In this document: positions 8,878 through 16,521 of the stretch, piece after piece
How positions within the stretch are numbered: position 1 is the first letter of the stretch
Layout of the letters: each line of letters begins with the position of its first letter
NCBI GenBank assembly: GCA_037190145.1
Contig: JBBCJU010000006.1
Coordinates: forward strand, 186,001-250,000
Direction of reading: 5' to 3'
DNA: 64,000 nt
From: 55-13 sp037190145
GTDB taxonomy: Bacteria; Armatimonadota; Fimbriimonadia; Fimbriimonadales; Fimbriimonadaceae
Translations under genes and position numbers: made by a program
The notes under the pieces: generated by a model
The model's input: only the letters and a program-made list of their open reading frames with translations
Told to the model about the DNA's origin: nothing
Databases searched by the model: none

Positions 8878-9608
8878 GTATTGCCTCCTGGAGCCGTTTG
8901 TTCGGCGGGGGCATCTGCAGTTACATCGCTGATCGGCAGTCGTACCACCAGAATATGGGGACGATCTTCCCTTTCACCTTCTCGAGAATAGGTCACTCGA
9001 ACCGCGGCAGGAAGACGTTTTTCGGCTCCAACGGTGGTGGACCATGAGGGCTGCCAAGCGGAACCATCCCAGAATTCAAACTGTATGGACGTTACGGACG
9101 CATCAAAGACAGTCTCAGTACCGCCTTGAGTGGGCTCACTATCTGATGGTTGTTGAGTACGGATAAAGAGCCCAGTTCGTGTACCGGCATCGCCGACCGC
9201 AGTTAAAGAGAGGGAAACTTCCGTGACTCCACCCTGAGGTCCATAAACTTCATTCTGAGTTTCGAAGTCATCCTCGCTCTCAATCAACTCACTTCTCGGT
9301 CTGGTGCCTTGCACGGTGAACTGAAGCGTGTCTGCGTAGTCCGATGATAAGACCTGTTGTCCTCCCGTCCCGGCGATGAAAAACGTATCGGTGTTGGTAT
9401 CGTCCGGAGCCAAGTAAGCGTGCTTCAGGAGTTCGGTAATGCGTTCATCCAAAACGCTTTTCGCCTCTTGCTTTTGGCGAGCTTCAGAAAGTCGAGTTTC
9501 GTAGGTGAGACCCGTCACAAAGGCTCGTGTCACTGCTGTGATTAGGATTCCCACTATCGCGATTGCGATGATGAGTTCAAGTAGCGTAACACCCGCTGTC
9601 TTTCTCAC
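8874..9608 (-). CDS. gspJ: Minor pseudopilin GspJ (prepilin-type N-terminal methylation motif)
   Basis: A 244-residue protein starting MRKTAG|VTLLELIIAIAIVGILITAV: a very short basic leader, the prepilin peptidase cleavage site after Gly, and Glu+5 in a hydrophobic helix. The rest is a beta-rich domain with segments such as VTSIQFEFWDGSAWQPSWSTT and LPAAVRVTYSREGE that match the GspJ pattern (calculated vs. constructed difference matrix of minor pseudopilin J). It packs with GspI and GspK at the tip. It overlaps both neighbours by 4 bp. Identity as J rather than another minor pilin rests on the domain pattern and on position just ahead of gspK. Confidence 0.82.
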   Translation of the reverse strand: MRKTAGVTLLELIIAIAIVGILITAVTRAFVTGLTYETRLSEARQKQEAKSVLDERITELLKHAYLAPDDTNTDTFFIAGTGGQQVLSSDYADTLQFTVQGTRPRSELIESEDDFETQNEVYGPQGGVTEVSLSLTAVGDAGTRTGLFIRTQQPSDSEPTQGGTETVFDASVTSIQFEFWDGSAWQPSWSTTVGAEKRLPAAVRVTYSREGEREDRPHILVVRLPISDVTADAPAEQTAPGGNT

Positions 9609-10081
9609 TGCGTACCGCCTTGTAGAGGAGGTTGAAAGACAAGGCCATCGACTGTAGCAGATGGTCCTTCGCTATCTCCGGTTTGGTTCACGGTTACAGT
9701 CAAGACAACTAGGTTCTCTTCACCGCTGGGCTCGACTTCCGCCGACCATTCGAATCCATCAATGTTCTCTTCAACAAAGTCACCACTGAGCTGCGCGGTA
9801 TCAATCTGGCCTGTAGCAACGACTTCGTCGTATTTTTGAACGGCAAGGGTTAGCATCTCTTCGCGAAGCAAGAGTTGCCGGTCGGTCTTTGACATAGCGG
9901 CGAGACCACCCATAACGCTCGCCACTCCGATCCCAATCAAGCCAATGGCTGCGACCGCTTCCAGCAAGGTGAAGCCTCGTCTTCGCGACTTTCTTTGAGG
10001 TCGACGTGCTTTCTGTTTAGGTTCCTGGGAACCTAAACCCGAAAGCGTAAACCCCTTTAGGTTGCTAGACTCGCTGCTCAT
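9605..10081 (-). CDS. gspI: Minor pseudopilin GspI with unusually long leader
   Basis: Pseudopilin with cleavage site RRRG|FTLLEAVAAIGLIGIGVASVMGGL (Glu+5 present) followed by a short globular domain (LREEMLTLAVQKYDEVVATGQI; FEWSAEVEPSGEENLVVLTVTV) typical of GspI. The leader is at least about 35 residues from the ATG at 10081, far longer than the usual 6-15, and is very basic. It includes a perfect 11-bp-arm DNA palindrome encoding LGSQEPK (see repeat feature). Several in-frame ATGs (10093, 10114, 10159) lie further upstream inside gspH, so the true start is not certain. It overlaps gspH by 17 bp and gspJ by 4 bp. Confidence 0.78.
   Translation of the reverse strand: MSSESSNLKGFTLSGLGSQEPKQKARRPQRKSRRRGFTLLEAVAAIGLIGIGVASVMGGLAAMSKTDRQLLLREEMLTLAVQKYDEVVATGQIDTAQLSGDFVEENIDGFEWSAEVEPSGEENLVVLTVTVNQTGDSEGPSATVDGLVFQPPLQGGTQ
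10015..10038. repeat. Palindrome inside gspI leader (11-bp arms)
   Basis: GTTTAGGTTCC and GGAACCTAAAC face each other across a 2-base spacer (TG). A near-identical palindrome occurs at 57703-57724 inside the alpha-xylosidase gene and a partial one at 14975-14992. In gspI and the xylosidase gene it is read in the same frame as L-G-S-x-E-P-K. Confidence 0.7.
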
Positions 10082-10604
10082 AGCCTCCAGCATCCCAATT
10101 CTCGTCTTGCTCATCGGGCAAAGGGCCATCAATCTGGCGAACCGCTCCCCGCTCATCAATCATGAAGGTTGTTACTCGTCCATCAGAATCAAATGAGATG
10201 CCCACTTTTCGCGCTCGGCCGTCCGAATAGAACTTAGCGGCCCATTCTGCGGAACTGCTTTCCGTTTGTTCGAGGCGGTAAGCCGAGGCAGACATACCTT
10301 CAGGCATATCAAGCGATCTACCTGCTACGGAATCTCCCGATTCACTATCGGTTGTCTCTATCACCAGTCGATTTCCAGAATCATCCACTCGAACCGACCG
10401 CGTTTGACCGTCTCGAATAGAACTGGACCTCGCTTCTAGCATCAGATTCCTGGCTTTCGAATAGAACTCACGAGTCTGTCGGCTACGCAGGTCGCTGGTC
10501 AGGCGGGGCATTACTGCCGCCGCCAAGACCGCTAACACCGTGATGACGACGATCATCTCGACTAGGGTGAAGCCTCTATCAGTTCTCGGAGATTTCTTCG
10601 CCAA
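10065..10604 (-). CDS. gspH: Minor pseudopilin GspH
   Basis: Prepilin-like protein with site RTDRG|FTLVEMIVVITVLAVLAAAVMPRL (Glu+5 present) and a GspH-type domain with SKARNLMLEARSSSIRDGQTRSVRVD and KVGISFDSDGRVTTFMIDERG. GspH links the tip complex to the major pseudopilin rod. The start is uncertain: a TTG at 10604 gives a typical 10-residue leader and a 26-bp overlap with gspG; ATG codons at 10640, 10676 and 10703 give longer leaders and overlap gspG more deeply. None has a convincing ribosome site, which suggests translational coupling to gspG. Placement between G and I is canonical. Confidence 0.8.
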   Translation of the reverse strand: MAKKSPRTDRGFTLVEMIVVITVLAVLAAAVMPRLTSDLRSRQTREFYSKARNLMLEARSSSIRDGQTRSVRVDDSGNRLVIETTDSESGDSVAGRSLDMPEGMSASAYRLEQTESSSAEWAAKFYSDGRARKVGISFDSDGRVTTFMIDERGAVRQIDGPLPDEQDENWDAGGYEQRV

Positions 10605-11004
10605 TATCTGCGTTGTTACCGTCGCCGCCTGGGGCGCCATCTTTGCCGTAGGAGATGATGGTGAAGTTTTCGCCATCGCTGGAGACTTGATAGTCGTACT
10701 CATTGCCCCATGGGTCAGTTGGAAGTTCCTTATCTAGATAGGGTCCTTTCCATCCATCAGAGCCTTCAGAAGGCCTGGACCGTAGGTCTTGCAGCATCTC
10801 CGGATAACTTCCAACGTCGGTTCGATACATTTGAACCTGGGCTCGAAGCGTGGCGATGTCGCTAGCCGCCTTTGCTCGCTGAGCATCATCAGACCGTCCC
10901 ACGATTCGAGGAATGATCAATGACGCCAGAATCGCCAAGATCAAGATAACCACGACGAGTTCGATGAGGGTAAAGCCCTTTCGAATTCGAGATCTTCTAT
11001 TCAT
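10579..11004 (-). CDS. gspG: Major pseudopilin GspG
   Basis: The 141-residue main subunit of the secretion pseudopilus. N-terminus MNRRSRIRKG|FTLIELVVVILILAILASLIIPRIV shows the canonical cleavage site and Glu+5. The C-terminal part has the GspG signature TDVGSYPEMLQDLR, GWKGPYLDKELPTDPWGNEYDY and a terminal GKDGAPGGDGNNADI, the calcium-binding loop region of the family. I chose the ATG at 11004 because AGGTGGGA lies about 5 bp upstream; an ATG 24 bp further out would add residues before the leader. It is 44 bp downstream of gspF. Confidence 0.93.
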   Translation of the reverse strand: MNRRSRIRKGFTLIELVVVILILAILASLIIPRIVGRSDDAQRAKAASDIATLRAQVQMYRTDVGSYPEMLQDLRSRPSEGSDGWKGPYLDKELPTDPWGNEYDYQVSSDGENFTIISYGKDGAPGGDGNNADIGEEISEN

Positions 11005-11048
11005 ATGTTTCCCACCTATTTCATTCACTAAATTGATTCTCCCTGTTC

Positions 11049-12263
11049 CTACCGCACCGCATTCTGCGCTTCAAAGATCGGCAGTACTACGCTCAAAACG
11101 ACAAATCCTACGACCACTGCCATCCCAAGAACAATGGCGGGTTCTACCAACGCGACTAAGCGTCGCATACCGTTATCAACTTCAAAATCTAAGCTTGTAG
11201 AGACTCGTGACAGCATTTTAGGCAGGTCGCCAGTCTCTTCACCAATCGCTACCATGTGAGTAAGGACGGGAGGGAAGTCTCCAGCGTCCCGCATCGCCTC
11301 TGCAATCGGCTTTCCTTCACGAACCTCTTTCTCAACAATCGCACTGCTTGCCTGGAATACCTTGTTGCCGCTGGACAGTCCGGCGATCCGGAGGGCCTCA
11401 AGTATTTCTACGCCACCAAAGACCAGGGTACCGAGGACACGTGCGAACCGCGAGACGGTTGCCTTTCGAATAACGGGGCCAACGATTGGCATTCGGAACA
11501 GGATGCGATCCCGAGTCAGCTGTCCAGCTTCGGTTGCCACCCATCCGCGATACAAGAAGTACAAGCCCACAATTCCGCCAAGAATATACAGACCGTACTT
11601 GGTCAGGAATCCTGTGGTGCTAAGGAGCATCCGTGTAGTTACGGGTAAGTCCGTTCCAAGGCTACTGAAAACCGGAGTCAGCCTGGGAAGAACGAAGAAG
11701 ACGAGGGCCAAGACGACGAAGATGGCAGTAAAGGTTAGAACCGCAGGATAGATGAGTGCGGAAACAACCTCACTTCGCCGGGTGACTTCTTTTTCTTGGA
11801 AGTCAGCCAGCTTGCCCGATACTTCTGGGAACTGGCCCGAAGCTTCACCCGCCCTTAAGGTTTGAGTGAAAACATCGGGGAACAATTTGGGATACTTCGA
11901 TAGCGCCTCGCTAACGGGGGTTCCCTTGCGAACCTGGTCCAAAGTATCCAGCGCCACAGCTTCCAGGGCTTCACTTTCTGTCTGTTCGGCAACAACCTGA
12001 AGAACGCGGTCAAGAGGCAAGCCTGCATCAGCGAGGTCCGCCATGCGGCGTGTGAACAGGGAGATGTCTCCTCGCCCGACTTTCTTACTTTTGGCAAGCG
12101 AGAATGCCTTCTTAGCGCCCCCACCGGCTTGTTCCTGAATCTCTAGAACGTATTTGCCATCCGCTGCGACCAGCGCAATGGCGGCATCCTTCGATGCGGC
12201 ATCAATAAAGCCGGTCTTGCGCTTGCCCGAAGGCTCCAACGCAGTGTAAGCGAAGGTTGTCAA
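11049..12263 (-). CDS. gspF: Inner-membrane platform protein GspF
   Basis: A 404-residue polytopic protein with two GspF/PilC domains (about 65-190 and 265-395) separated by TM helices (LTFTAIFVVLALVFFVLPRL; GLYILGGIVGLYFLYRGW) and a last TM at AIVLGMAVVVGFVVLSVVLPIF. Signature segments: LFTRRMADLADAGLPLDRVLQ and FARVLGTLVFGGVEILEALRIAG. It anchors the assembly ATPase and helps extract pseudopilins. The start is a TTG at 12263 with GAGGAA 7 bp upstream. It lies 103 bp downstream of gspE; that gap shows no clear signal. Confidence 0.94.
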   Translation of the reverse strand: MTTFAYTALEPSGKRKTGFIDAASKDAAIALVAADGKYVLEIQEQAGGGAKKAFSLAKSKKVGRGDISLFTRRMADLADAGLPLDRVLQVVAEQTESEALEAVALDTLDQVRKGTPVSEALSKYPKLFPDVFTQTLRAGEASGQFPEVSGKLADFQEKEVTRRSEVVSALIYPAVLTFTAIFVVLALVFFVLPRLTPVFSSLGTDLPVTTRMLLSTTGFLTKYGLYILGGIVGLYFLYRGWVATEAGQLTRDRILFRMPIVGPVIRKATVSRFARVLGTLVFGGVEILEALRIAGLSSGNKVFQASSAIVEKEVREGKPIAEAMRDAGDFPPVLTHMVAIGEETGDLPKMLSRVSTSLDFEVDNGMRRLVALVEPAIVLGMAVVVGFVVLSVVLPIFEAQNAVR

Positions 12264-12366
12264 AGGGTTCCTCGGTTATACGATTCCTCGATTCCTTGAT
12301 GCCAAAGTTGCCTAGACGCGAATGTGGAGAAGTGCTCGCCCTGATACTGACCGGATAAAAGAACTA

Positions 12367-13968
12367 TCACGAGAAGTCCTCCCGTTGGCAGACGCGCATA
12401 ACTTCTTCTGGAGTTGTGCGCCCTTGCAAGGCCATCAACTTGCCTTCCATGAGCAATGTCCTCATGCCCTGGTTCTTGATTGCATGGTTCTTCATGACGC
12501 TTGAGGAAGCTCGATCAACGGTTAAGCGTTTGATGTCTTCATCAATAAAGAACAGTTCATAGAGGCCTTGGCGTCCCTTGTGTCCGGTGCCTTGGCATTT
12601 ATCGCAACCGCGTCCTTTCTTGAATGTGCCTTTTGGTAAACCTGCAATCTCGTCGTCGGTAAAGCCGATAGCCACCAATGATTCGTGGGCGGGCATATGA
12701 TCCTCCACGCAGTTGGGGCAAATCCGACGAACAAGTCTCTGGGCGATGACCCCGATAAGGGATGAGGCCGCAAGGTAAGGCTCTACCCCCATGTCCAGTA
12801 GTCGCGTGACCGCACCGGGAGCATCATTGGTGTGCAAGGTAGAGAACACCAAGTGACCGGTGAGCGATGCGTGAATCGCAATCTCGGCCGTCTCGTGGTC
12901 ACGGATTTCACCGACCATGATGACGTCCGGGTCCTGTCTCAAGAAGGATCTTAAGCCGCTCGCAAAGGTGAGACCGATATTGGAACGAACCTGAACTTGG
13001 CTGATGCCCGGAACTTGGTATTCAACCGGATCTTCAATGGTCAGGATGTTGGTGGTTGGAGACCAAATCTCTTGCAGCGAAGCGTAGAGAGAAGTCGACT
13101 TACCCGAACCGGTTGGACCTGTTGCAAGAACAATTCCGTAAGGCTGATGGATGAGCTTCAGCAGTTTTTGATAGGTCTCTTCTGGCATCCCCAACTCTTG
13201 CAGTCCGAGCAGAGCAGTACCCTTATCGAGAAGTCGCATAACTGCGCGTTCACCGTAGACCGTTGGAACGATGGAAACACGGACATCAATGGCTCGACCA
13301 GCAATCGTAATCTTAATGCGACCGTCTTGGGGAAGTCGACGCTCCGCGATGTTCATTTCACCGAGAATCTTTAAGCGGCTAATGATCGCAGCATGCATTC
13401 GTTTCGGCGGCTTCATCATGTCGTTCAACATGCCGTCGATACGATAGCGAACCTTTACTTCTTTCTCAAAAGGTTCAATGTGGATGTCAGATGCGCTGTC
13501 TCGAACCGCTTGGGCAAAGATGAGGTTGACCATCTGGACAACCGCAGTCTCTCCCGCCATTTTGGTAAGGTCGGCAAGGTCGGTTGAGTCATCAATCTCT
13601 GCAACCGAGCCACCCTGATCTTCTCCAGGAATCCCGGCGAGAATTCGTTCTAAGAAGTATTCCTCAATCCGCTCTTTAATGAGGTTTGGATCGCCCATTA
13701 CAGCCCGCACCGATCGGTTCGCAAGGATGCCTAAATCATCGACAGCGGGAAGGGAAGTAATGGCTCCAATGGCCACCACTAATGTTTCGCCTTCTAGGTG
13801 CAGAGGTAGTACCTGATGCTTCAGGGCAAACTCGCCGGGTGCAAGCGACATCGCCGCCTCTTGAGGCTTGACGATTTCAAGGTCGACTCGCTCTAGTCCA
13901 TCGTTTGTCACTACGGACGAGGATGGCGCAAAAGTCCGGGCGCTGTCTAGCGGTTCATGCAGGCTCAT
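12367..13968 (-). CDS. gspE: Type II secretion assembly ATPase GspE
   Basis: A 533-residue hexameric AAA-like ATPase that powers pseudopilus assembly. An N1/N2 (MshEN-like) region spans about 40-120. The ATPase core carries Asp box segments SASDIHIEPFEKEVKVRYRIDG, Walker A GPTGSGKST, the Asp/Walker B region QDPDVIMVGEIRDHETAEIA and the His box TGHLVFSTLHTND. The zinc-binding loop with two CxxC pairs (CPNC and CDKC) is typical of GspE and PilB. It is the first gene of the minus-strand secretion operon; the 175-bp space before it probably holds the operon promoter, which I cannot place with certainty. Confidence 0.95.
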   Translation of the reverse strand: MSLHEPLDSARTFAPSSSVVTNDGLERVDLEIVKPQEAAMSLAPGEFALKHQVLPLHLEGETLVVAIGAITSLPAVDDLGILANRSVRAVMGDPNLIKERIEEYFLERILAGIPGEDQGGSVAEIDDSTDLADLTKMAGETAVVQMVNLIFAQAVRDSASDIHIEPFEKEVKVRYRIDGMLNDMMKPPKRMHAAIISRLKILGEMNIAERRLPQDGRIKITIAGRAIDVRVSIVPTVYGERAVMRLLDKGTALLGLQELGMPEETYQKLLKLIHQPYGIVLATGPTGSGKSTSLYASLQEIWSPTTNILTIEDPVEYQVPGISQVQVRSNIGLTFASGLRSFLRQDPDVIMVGEIRDHETAEIAIHASLTGHLVFSTLHTNDAPGAVTRLLDMGVEPYLAASSLIGVIAQRLVRRICPNCVEDHMPAHESLVAIGFTDDEIAGLPKGTFKKGRGCDKCQGTGHKGRQGLYELFFIDEDIKRLTVDRASSSVMKNHAIKNQGMRTLLMEGKLMALQGRTTPEEVMRVCQREDFS

Positions 13969-14093
13969 TAGGGATTTCCAGGTAGCTGGAAGTCATTACG
14001 AGCCAAACAGGCGAAAGTTCACCTTCAAACGGGACTTGTTAAGAGGGTTTTTTGCAGAACGGGAATGATGAAACTTGGAAATGGGCTAAGTGC

Positions 14094-14134
14094 TGCATCG
14101 TTCCTCACCCTTTGCAAGGATAAGGAACGATGCA
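14094..14134. terminator. Hairpin terminator after the methyltransferase-glycosyltransferase gene
   Basis: A perfect 12-bp inverted repeat (TGCATCGTTCCT / AGGAACGATGCA) with a 17-base loop that itself contains CCTT/AAGG. It lies 11 bp past the stop of the minus-strand gene. There is no strong T-run in the minus direction; in the plus direction GTTTTTAAG follows a few bases later. Confidence 0.6.
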
Positions 14135-14144
14135 ATCCAAGTTT

Positions 14145-15776
14145 TTAAGCGGCCTTCAAGGCTTCAACCACAGCATAGCGAGCGAGTCGGTCTTTGCTTT
14201 GAAGCTCTCGCATGACGAAAGCCGCAAATTCCATGTTGCTGGCTTGATTGATCAAGTCAACCTCTTCGCCATTGATGCGGATTGAGACGCCGCTGGGCGC
14301 AGGGGACGCCGTCAGTGGGATATAGACATTTCTTCCCTCGATAGGCTGGTCAAACATTTCGGCAAACTCGGTAGCTCCCCACTTCTCTAGAATGAGATTG
14401 AGGTTGCGGTCGATGTTAAGAGAATAGTCGACGCCGAGTTCCTTGAAGGTGCTGCTTCCCATGTGGTGGAGGAATGCGCCGTCTACCGTCCACAAGCTGA
14501 ATCCCGCCTGTCGGCAACGGAGATTATAGTCATCGTCCTCAAAGTTGCCAATCCCAAATCGAGGATCAAATCCACCGACTTTGCTCAAACAATCGGGGTG
14601 GATCATCATGAAAAGTCCCCGAACTTGCTGGCTCTGAGTTGCGCTGGAATGATGGTCACGACCCCAAATGCTGGCGCGATCCTGCATCTCGGCAAGGTTG
14701 GCGTAAGGGCCGATGTCAACACGCTGTCCGCCACTGATCTCATTGGTAACGCATCCCAGAATTCCAGGATTTAGGTCTTGCTTCAATAGCTCGCCAAATG
14801 CAGTTGCCATTTGGGGCAAGCAGTCCACGCTTGGAAAGACGTCATCGTTACTCACCAGATAATAGTCAAACCAAGCCTCTTGCCAAAGGTAATCCAATCC
14901 GCGATTGGCTCCTCTGCCATAACCAAGGTTCTCTGACTCTTCGATAAGGTGAACGATGTAGGGAACCTCATTTCTTAGGTTCCTCAGAACCTGGAGATTG
15001 TCTTCGTCGCAACCATTAGCGACCACAGCAATCTCAATTTCGCCGGGGTAGAACTTGGTGAATCCCAGAATGGCATCTTGGGTTCGGGAAGCGTTTCGGG
15101 TTGGAATCGCGATCCCGATGCGGGGCCACTTCGGAAGTTCCTCATCACCGATCACCGCAATCGTATACATGGCGTTGTCGTCTAGTCCTTCGCGAATGAG
15201 TCCCGGCCAACGGCCTTCTTGACTCAGGAATCGAACTTGACGGGTAGGAAAGTGGGAGAGGATAAGATCGGAAAACTCACTTGGCGTCCATTCCACGGTG
15301 TGGAACTGATTAAACGGTTTATCCTCTAATCGATTACCGGGGGAATGGGTTTTTCGGTTTGGGGTGCTGATAACGATAGAGCCCTTGCAAGTCTTTAGAG
15401 CATCGAGGAACTTATTCGGATCAGGAACGTGCTCAATGGTCTCAAAACTGATGACCAAGTCTGCTTCGGAATAATCCGCAGTACAGACATCTTGAAGCTT
15501 GAACTTTGCGTTGTCATACTTTCGACGAGCGTGTGCTACAGCATCGGCCCCAAGATCAAGGCCGGTTGCTTGGGTTGCAAACGCAGCCGCGTAGGCAGTG
15601 CCATAACCTTCGCCACTCGCAGCATCAATGATCCGCTTTTCCGCGTACCATGGGCGGAAGTACAAGTAGCGCTGCCAGTGGAAAAGCTCAGTGGCAGTAT
15701 CGGCTTGGTTAGGAACCATGCGCTCGCCGGTCCAGGCGAGATTTGGGACGTCGATCGGTTGTGCGAATGCGGACAT
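14145..15776 (-). CDS. SAM-dependent methyltransferase fused to a family 2 glycosyltransferase
   Basis: A 543-residue cytoplasmic two-domain protein. Residues about 35-200 are a class I methyltransferase: SAM loop IIDAASGEGYGTAYAA, motif II-like LGADAVAHARRKY, and the post-motif VISFETIEHVPDP typical of small-molecule/sugar methyltransferases. Residues about 230-460 are GT-A fold: GIAIPTRNASRTQDAI, VVANGCDEDN, LGYGRGANRGLDYL, metal-binding YLVSNDDVFPS, and FEDDDYNLRCRQAGF near the acceptor site. Such fusions build methylated surface glycans or glycoprotein sugars; the acceptor is unknown. The region before the ATG forms a hairpin that can hide the ribosome site. It is followed by a terminator, so it seems monocistronic. 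Confidence 0.85.
   Translation of the reverse strand: MSAFAQPIDVPNLAWTGERMVPNQADTATELFHWQRYLYFRPWYAEKRIIDAASGEGYGTAYAAAFATQATGLDLGADAVAHARRKYDNAKFKLQDVCTADYSEADLVISFETIEHVPDPNKFLDALKTCKGSIVISTPNRKTHSPGNRLEDKPFNQFHTVEWTPSEFSDLILSHFPTRQVRFLSQEGRWPGLIREGLDDNAMYTIAVIGDEELPKWPRIGIAIPTRNASRTQDAILGFTKFYPGEIEIAVVANGCDEDNLQVLRNLRNEVPYIVHLIEESENLGYGRGANRGLDYLWQEAWFDYYLVSNDDVFPSVDCLPQMATAFGELLKQDLNPGILGCVTNEISGGQRVDIGPYANLAEMQDRASIWGRDHHSSATQSQQVRGLFMMIHPDCLSKVGGFDPRFGIGNFEDDDYNLRCRQAGFSLWTVDGAFLHHMGSSTFKELGVDYSLNIDRNLNLILEKWGATEFAEMFDQPIEGRNVYIPLTASPAPSGVSIRINGEEVDLINQASNMEFAAFVMRELQSKDRLARYAVVEALKAA
14975..14992. repeat. Partial copy of the TTAGGTTC-GAACC palindrome
   Basis: TTAGGTTC ctca GAACCT: the same core as the palindromes at 10015 and 57703, but the right arm lacks the final TAA and it is read in a different frame (…VLRNLRN…). 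A further GGAACCT at 14962 faces the AGGTTCC here. It may be chance. Confidence 0.35.
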
Positions 15777-15810
15777 AGGATGCTCCAGGTATTTCTATCG
15801 GCAGCATCCT
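15777..15810 (-). promoter_or_regulatory. 5' leader hairpin covering the ribosome site of the MT-GT gene
   Basis: Immediately before the ATG (15776), the minus-strand leader has AGGATGCT and AGCATCCT as 8-bp perfect arms around an 18-base loop. The likely ribosome site CTGGAG straddles loop and right arm, and the ATG abuts the stem. Folding would limit translation initiation; regulation is inference. Confidence 0.45.
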
Positions 15811-15861
15811 AAAAATCTAGAGTGTTACTTTAAGTTTTCAGGCCTAGGCTCTTCCCAAAGA

Positions 15862-16422
15862 CTAGAGCGCAGACTCGATGGCTTTGACTAAATCTGCATT
15901 GTCTGGAGTTGTCCGTGGATCAAATCTCTTGATCACTTTGCCATCTTTACCAATGAGGAACTTGGCAAAGTTCCATTCAATCTCGTCTTTGGGACGGTCA
16001 GAATGCGACACCAAGAATTCATAAAGAGGATCAATTCCTTTTCCTTTGACCACGATTTTCTCGAACATCGGGAAGGTCACTTTGTGTTGTAGGGTGCAGA
16101 ATTCCTTGATTTCCTTATTCGTTCCTGGCTCTTGAGCGCCGAACTCATTTGCTGGAAATCCAAGCACCTCAAAGCCCTTGGCCTTGTAAGATGAGTAGAG
16201 CTTTTGAAGTCCGTCGTATTGAGGCGTTAAGCCACATTTGCTGGCGACATTCACAACGAGGAGTACCTTGCCCTTGTACTTTTCGAGCTTAACGGGTTTT
16301 CCGTCAATATCTTTCTTTGTGAACTCGTAGATCGTGTTTGCGGGTGGCTCCATGGTTGGAGAAACCATACCGCAGGCGAAGACAAACGCGAGAGATGGAA
16401 TTGCAAGTGCTCTGAGTTTCAT
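15862..16422 (-). CDS. Glutathione peroxidase family protein, exported (possible lipoprotein)
   Basis: A 186-residue thiol peroxidase with all family blocks: catalytic NVASKCG (Cys63), the GFPANEFGAQEPG loop with the conserved Gln, and WNFAKFLIGKDG with the conserved Trp and Asn. Bacterial enzymes of this type usually reduce peroxides with thioredoxin rather than glutathione. The N-terminus MKLRALAIPSLAFVFACG is a signal peptide with a plausible lipobox (VFAC, Cys17), so it may be anchored in the periplasm. Selenocysteine is replaced by Cys, as in most bacteria. Its neighbours give no pathway hint. Confidence 0.92.
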   Translation of the reverse strand: MKLRALAIPSLAFVFACGMVSPTMEPPANTIYEFTKKDIDGKPVKLEKYKGKVLLVVNVASKCGLTPQYDGLQKLYSSYKAKGFEVLGFPANEFGAQEPGTNKEIKEFCTLQHKVTFPMFEKIVVKGKGIDPLYEFLVSHSDRPKDEIEWNFAKFLIGKDGKVIKRFDPRTTPDNADLVKAIESAL

Positions 16423-16521
16423 GGGTTTGTAGTGATGGAAAGGTAATAAAGGGGTGCCAAGTTCCCTGGCTAACAGGAGGAGCTCTCAAACATGGTCAGA
16501 AAGCTCCTTGCAATCCATGTC

